Source: Acidobacteriaceae bacterium (GTDB lineage: Bacteria; Acidobacteriota; Terriglobia; Bryobacterales; Bryobacteraceae). From it: a DNA stretch of 7,446 nucleotides. A model generated the notes under the pieces. It was not told where the DNA came from. It saw nothing but the letters and a program-made list of their open reading frames with translations, and searched no databases. Below are positions 6,501 to 7,446 of the stretch, one piece after another. Each line of letters begins with the position of its first letter. Positions within the stretch are counted from its first letter, which is position 1. The position numbers and the translations under genes are program-made. The stretch lies in assembly GCA_019246575.1 (NCBI GenBank), contig JAFAQG010000512.1, positions 1-7,446 on the forward strand, read 5' to 3'.

Positions 6501-7370
6501 TTAAGGATTGTTAGTGCGCAAGCGCACCAGAACATAGCAAAGCGCCAGTAAAGCTAGCGAGAACAGAGTGCGTGTGCTTGGCTCCGGAATCTCGGCCAGA
6601 CCAAGGGGCGGGGAACCGGGAGGACCGGTGGGGGGCTGGCCAGTGGCCCCGGGACTCCTGGCCGCAGCAGGCGAAATCTGTGGAGGCGCACCCAGGGCGA
6701 GAGTCGAGCCGGGCACTTGAGGTCCAACGCCCCAAGGTGCTTCAGCTCCGGGTGGCGTCAGAGATGAAAAGGGCGCAATTGGACCGCGCGTATCGAGTGT
6801 GACCGGTGCGGGTGCTGAGGGACCGAGAGGCGCGGCGAAGCTCAAAGGGAAGCTGTGGCCAGGCGCAGCTTCGAGCGATGGTAGCGAGAGCTCTGCGGTC
6901 GGCTGCAAAGGGCTGGTGTTCGGTTGTGGTGTGTTCGAGAGGCGGTTGCCACACCGGCTGCGGCATAAGTTCCGGCCGTCCGTCAGAAGGAGTTCTCCAC
7001 GCGGGATTCGCAGCTTCGTTTTGGTCCAATAAATGCGATCTTTGGCGCGGTAGGACACATATCGGTACTGGTCGGCAGTGGATGTAACGAGTTGAGCGGC
7101 CTTCGTTTCGAAGCCGGCGTAATGAGCCCGCACGACCGGGTCTTTTTGCTGTCTATCTTCGAGTTCAGCGGCCGAGTAAACTCCGCCTGAAATGACCGAA
7201 TAAGGATAATTTGGATGCAGCGACCGGATAATGGCGGGCACTTCGCGCGCGGGAACAAAAGCGGCTGCCTGGCCCCAAATATCTCCGACGCCATGGTTTC
7301 GCAAACCGTGGGTGGTAACGACTGCCGCTGCCAGGCAGGATGTAAGCGCGACAATGCTGCGCGTTTTCAA
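6501..7370 (-). CDS. Secreted proline-rich PEP-CTERM domain protein
   Basis: This 289-residue protein should be exported and processed by an exosortase. It begins with a short signal peptide (KTR, then the hydrophobic stretch IVALTSCLAAAVV at about 6-18). A globular part follows, about residues 45-145, with YPYSVISGGVYSAAEL near 55-70, YVSYRAKDRIYWT near 104-116, and a Cys-containing LCRSRCGNRLS end (Cys136, Cys140). I recall similar domains in Acidobacteria, without known function. Residues about 147-261 are low-complexity and rich in Pro, Ala, Gly and Ser. The C-terminus is a PEP-CTERM signal: PEPST at 262-266, a hydrophobic helix at about 269-282, then Arg283 and Arg285. I chose the TTG at 7370 because GGGAG lies 6 bases upstream and the signal peptide then starts with MKTR. 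A GTG at 7391 would give 296 residues with a less typical n-region. It converges on the glycosyltransferase gene, 27 bp between stops. PEP-CTERM proteins commonly accompany exopolysaccharide production, which fits the neighbourhood. Confidence 0.82.
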   Translation of the reverse strand: MKTRSIVALTSCLAAAVVTTHGLRNHGVGDIWGQAAAFVPAREVPAIIRSLHPNYPYSVISGGVYSAAELEDRQQKDPVVRAHYAGFETKAAQLVTSTADQYRYVSYRAKDRIYWTKTKLRIPRGELLLTDGRNLCRSRCGNRLSNTPQPNTSPLQPTAELSLPSLEAAPGHSFPLSFAAPLGPSAPAPVTLDTRGPIAPFSSLTPPGAEAPWGVGPQVPGSTLALGAPPQISPAAARSPGATGQPPTGPPGSPPLGLAEIPEPSTRTLFSLALLALCYVLVRLRTNNP

Positions 7371-7376
7371 TCTTTT

Positions 7377-7381
7377 CTCCC
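7377..7381 (-). promoter_or_regulatory. Ribosome binding site pointing to a TTG start for the PEP-CTERM gene
   Basis: On the minus strand GGGAG is followed by a 6-base spacer and the TTG at 7370. The upstream GTG at 7391 has no comparable site, and the nearby ATG (on the minus strand, in another frame) meets a stop after six codons. Confidence 0.6.
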
Positions 7382-7446
7382 AAACATGCACAAGCGCGTG
7401 CCGATGTTACACGAACAAATCGTGCCCGGACAGACACCAAACGCTG

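Noticed and set aside
7335..7370. Lipoprotein signal (LTSC near residues 9-12) in the PEP-CTERM protein
   Set aside because: The Cys lies too early, with hydrophobic residues continuing after it, so a normal signal peptide is more likely.

Overview
The window carries four genes on a moderately GC-rich background. A protein with a PEP-CTERM sorting tail, a TTG start, and the style of the proteins suggest a Gram-negative, exopolysaccharide-producing environmental bacterium. Acidobacteriota (Solibacter/Bryobacter-like) is my best guess, based on remembered resemblance of the PEP-CTERM protein. No rRNA, tRNA, CRISPR array or insertion sequence is visible.

Layout: positions 1-162 hold no gene I can support. 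A class I SAM-dependent methyltransferase lies on the minus strand (163-984). A divergent intergenic region follows, with a small tandem/inverted repeat and no convincing promoter boxes. Two plus-strand genes come next, joined by a 4-bp ATGA overlap (1324-3786 and 3783-6473). Both encode large fused proteins. The first joins a sugar C-methyltransferase to a DegT/DnrJ/EryC1-type PLP sugar aminotransferase. The second joins an N-terminal helical region and a GT41 (O-GlcNAc transferase/SPINDLY-like) glycosyltransferase domain to a C-terminal FkbM-type methyltransferase. A convergent minus-strand gene (6501-7370) ends 27 bp away and encodes a secreted, proline-rich PEP-CTERM protein.

How they may work together (inference): the first fusion could C-methylate and aminate a nucleotide-linked keto-sugar. 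The second could transfer a sugar and methylate it or the acceptor. The divergent methyltransferase may add another methyl group. No dehydratase, epimerase, nucleotidyltransferase, flippase or polymerase is in view, so the window is probably one edge of a larger glycan or protein-glycosylation locus. The most notable feature is that four enzyme activities are packed into two translationally coupled polypeptides, with an unusual pair of mutually exclusive hairpins in the DNA encoding the linker of the first fusion.
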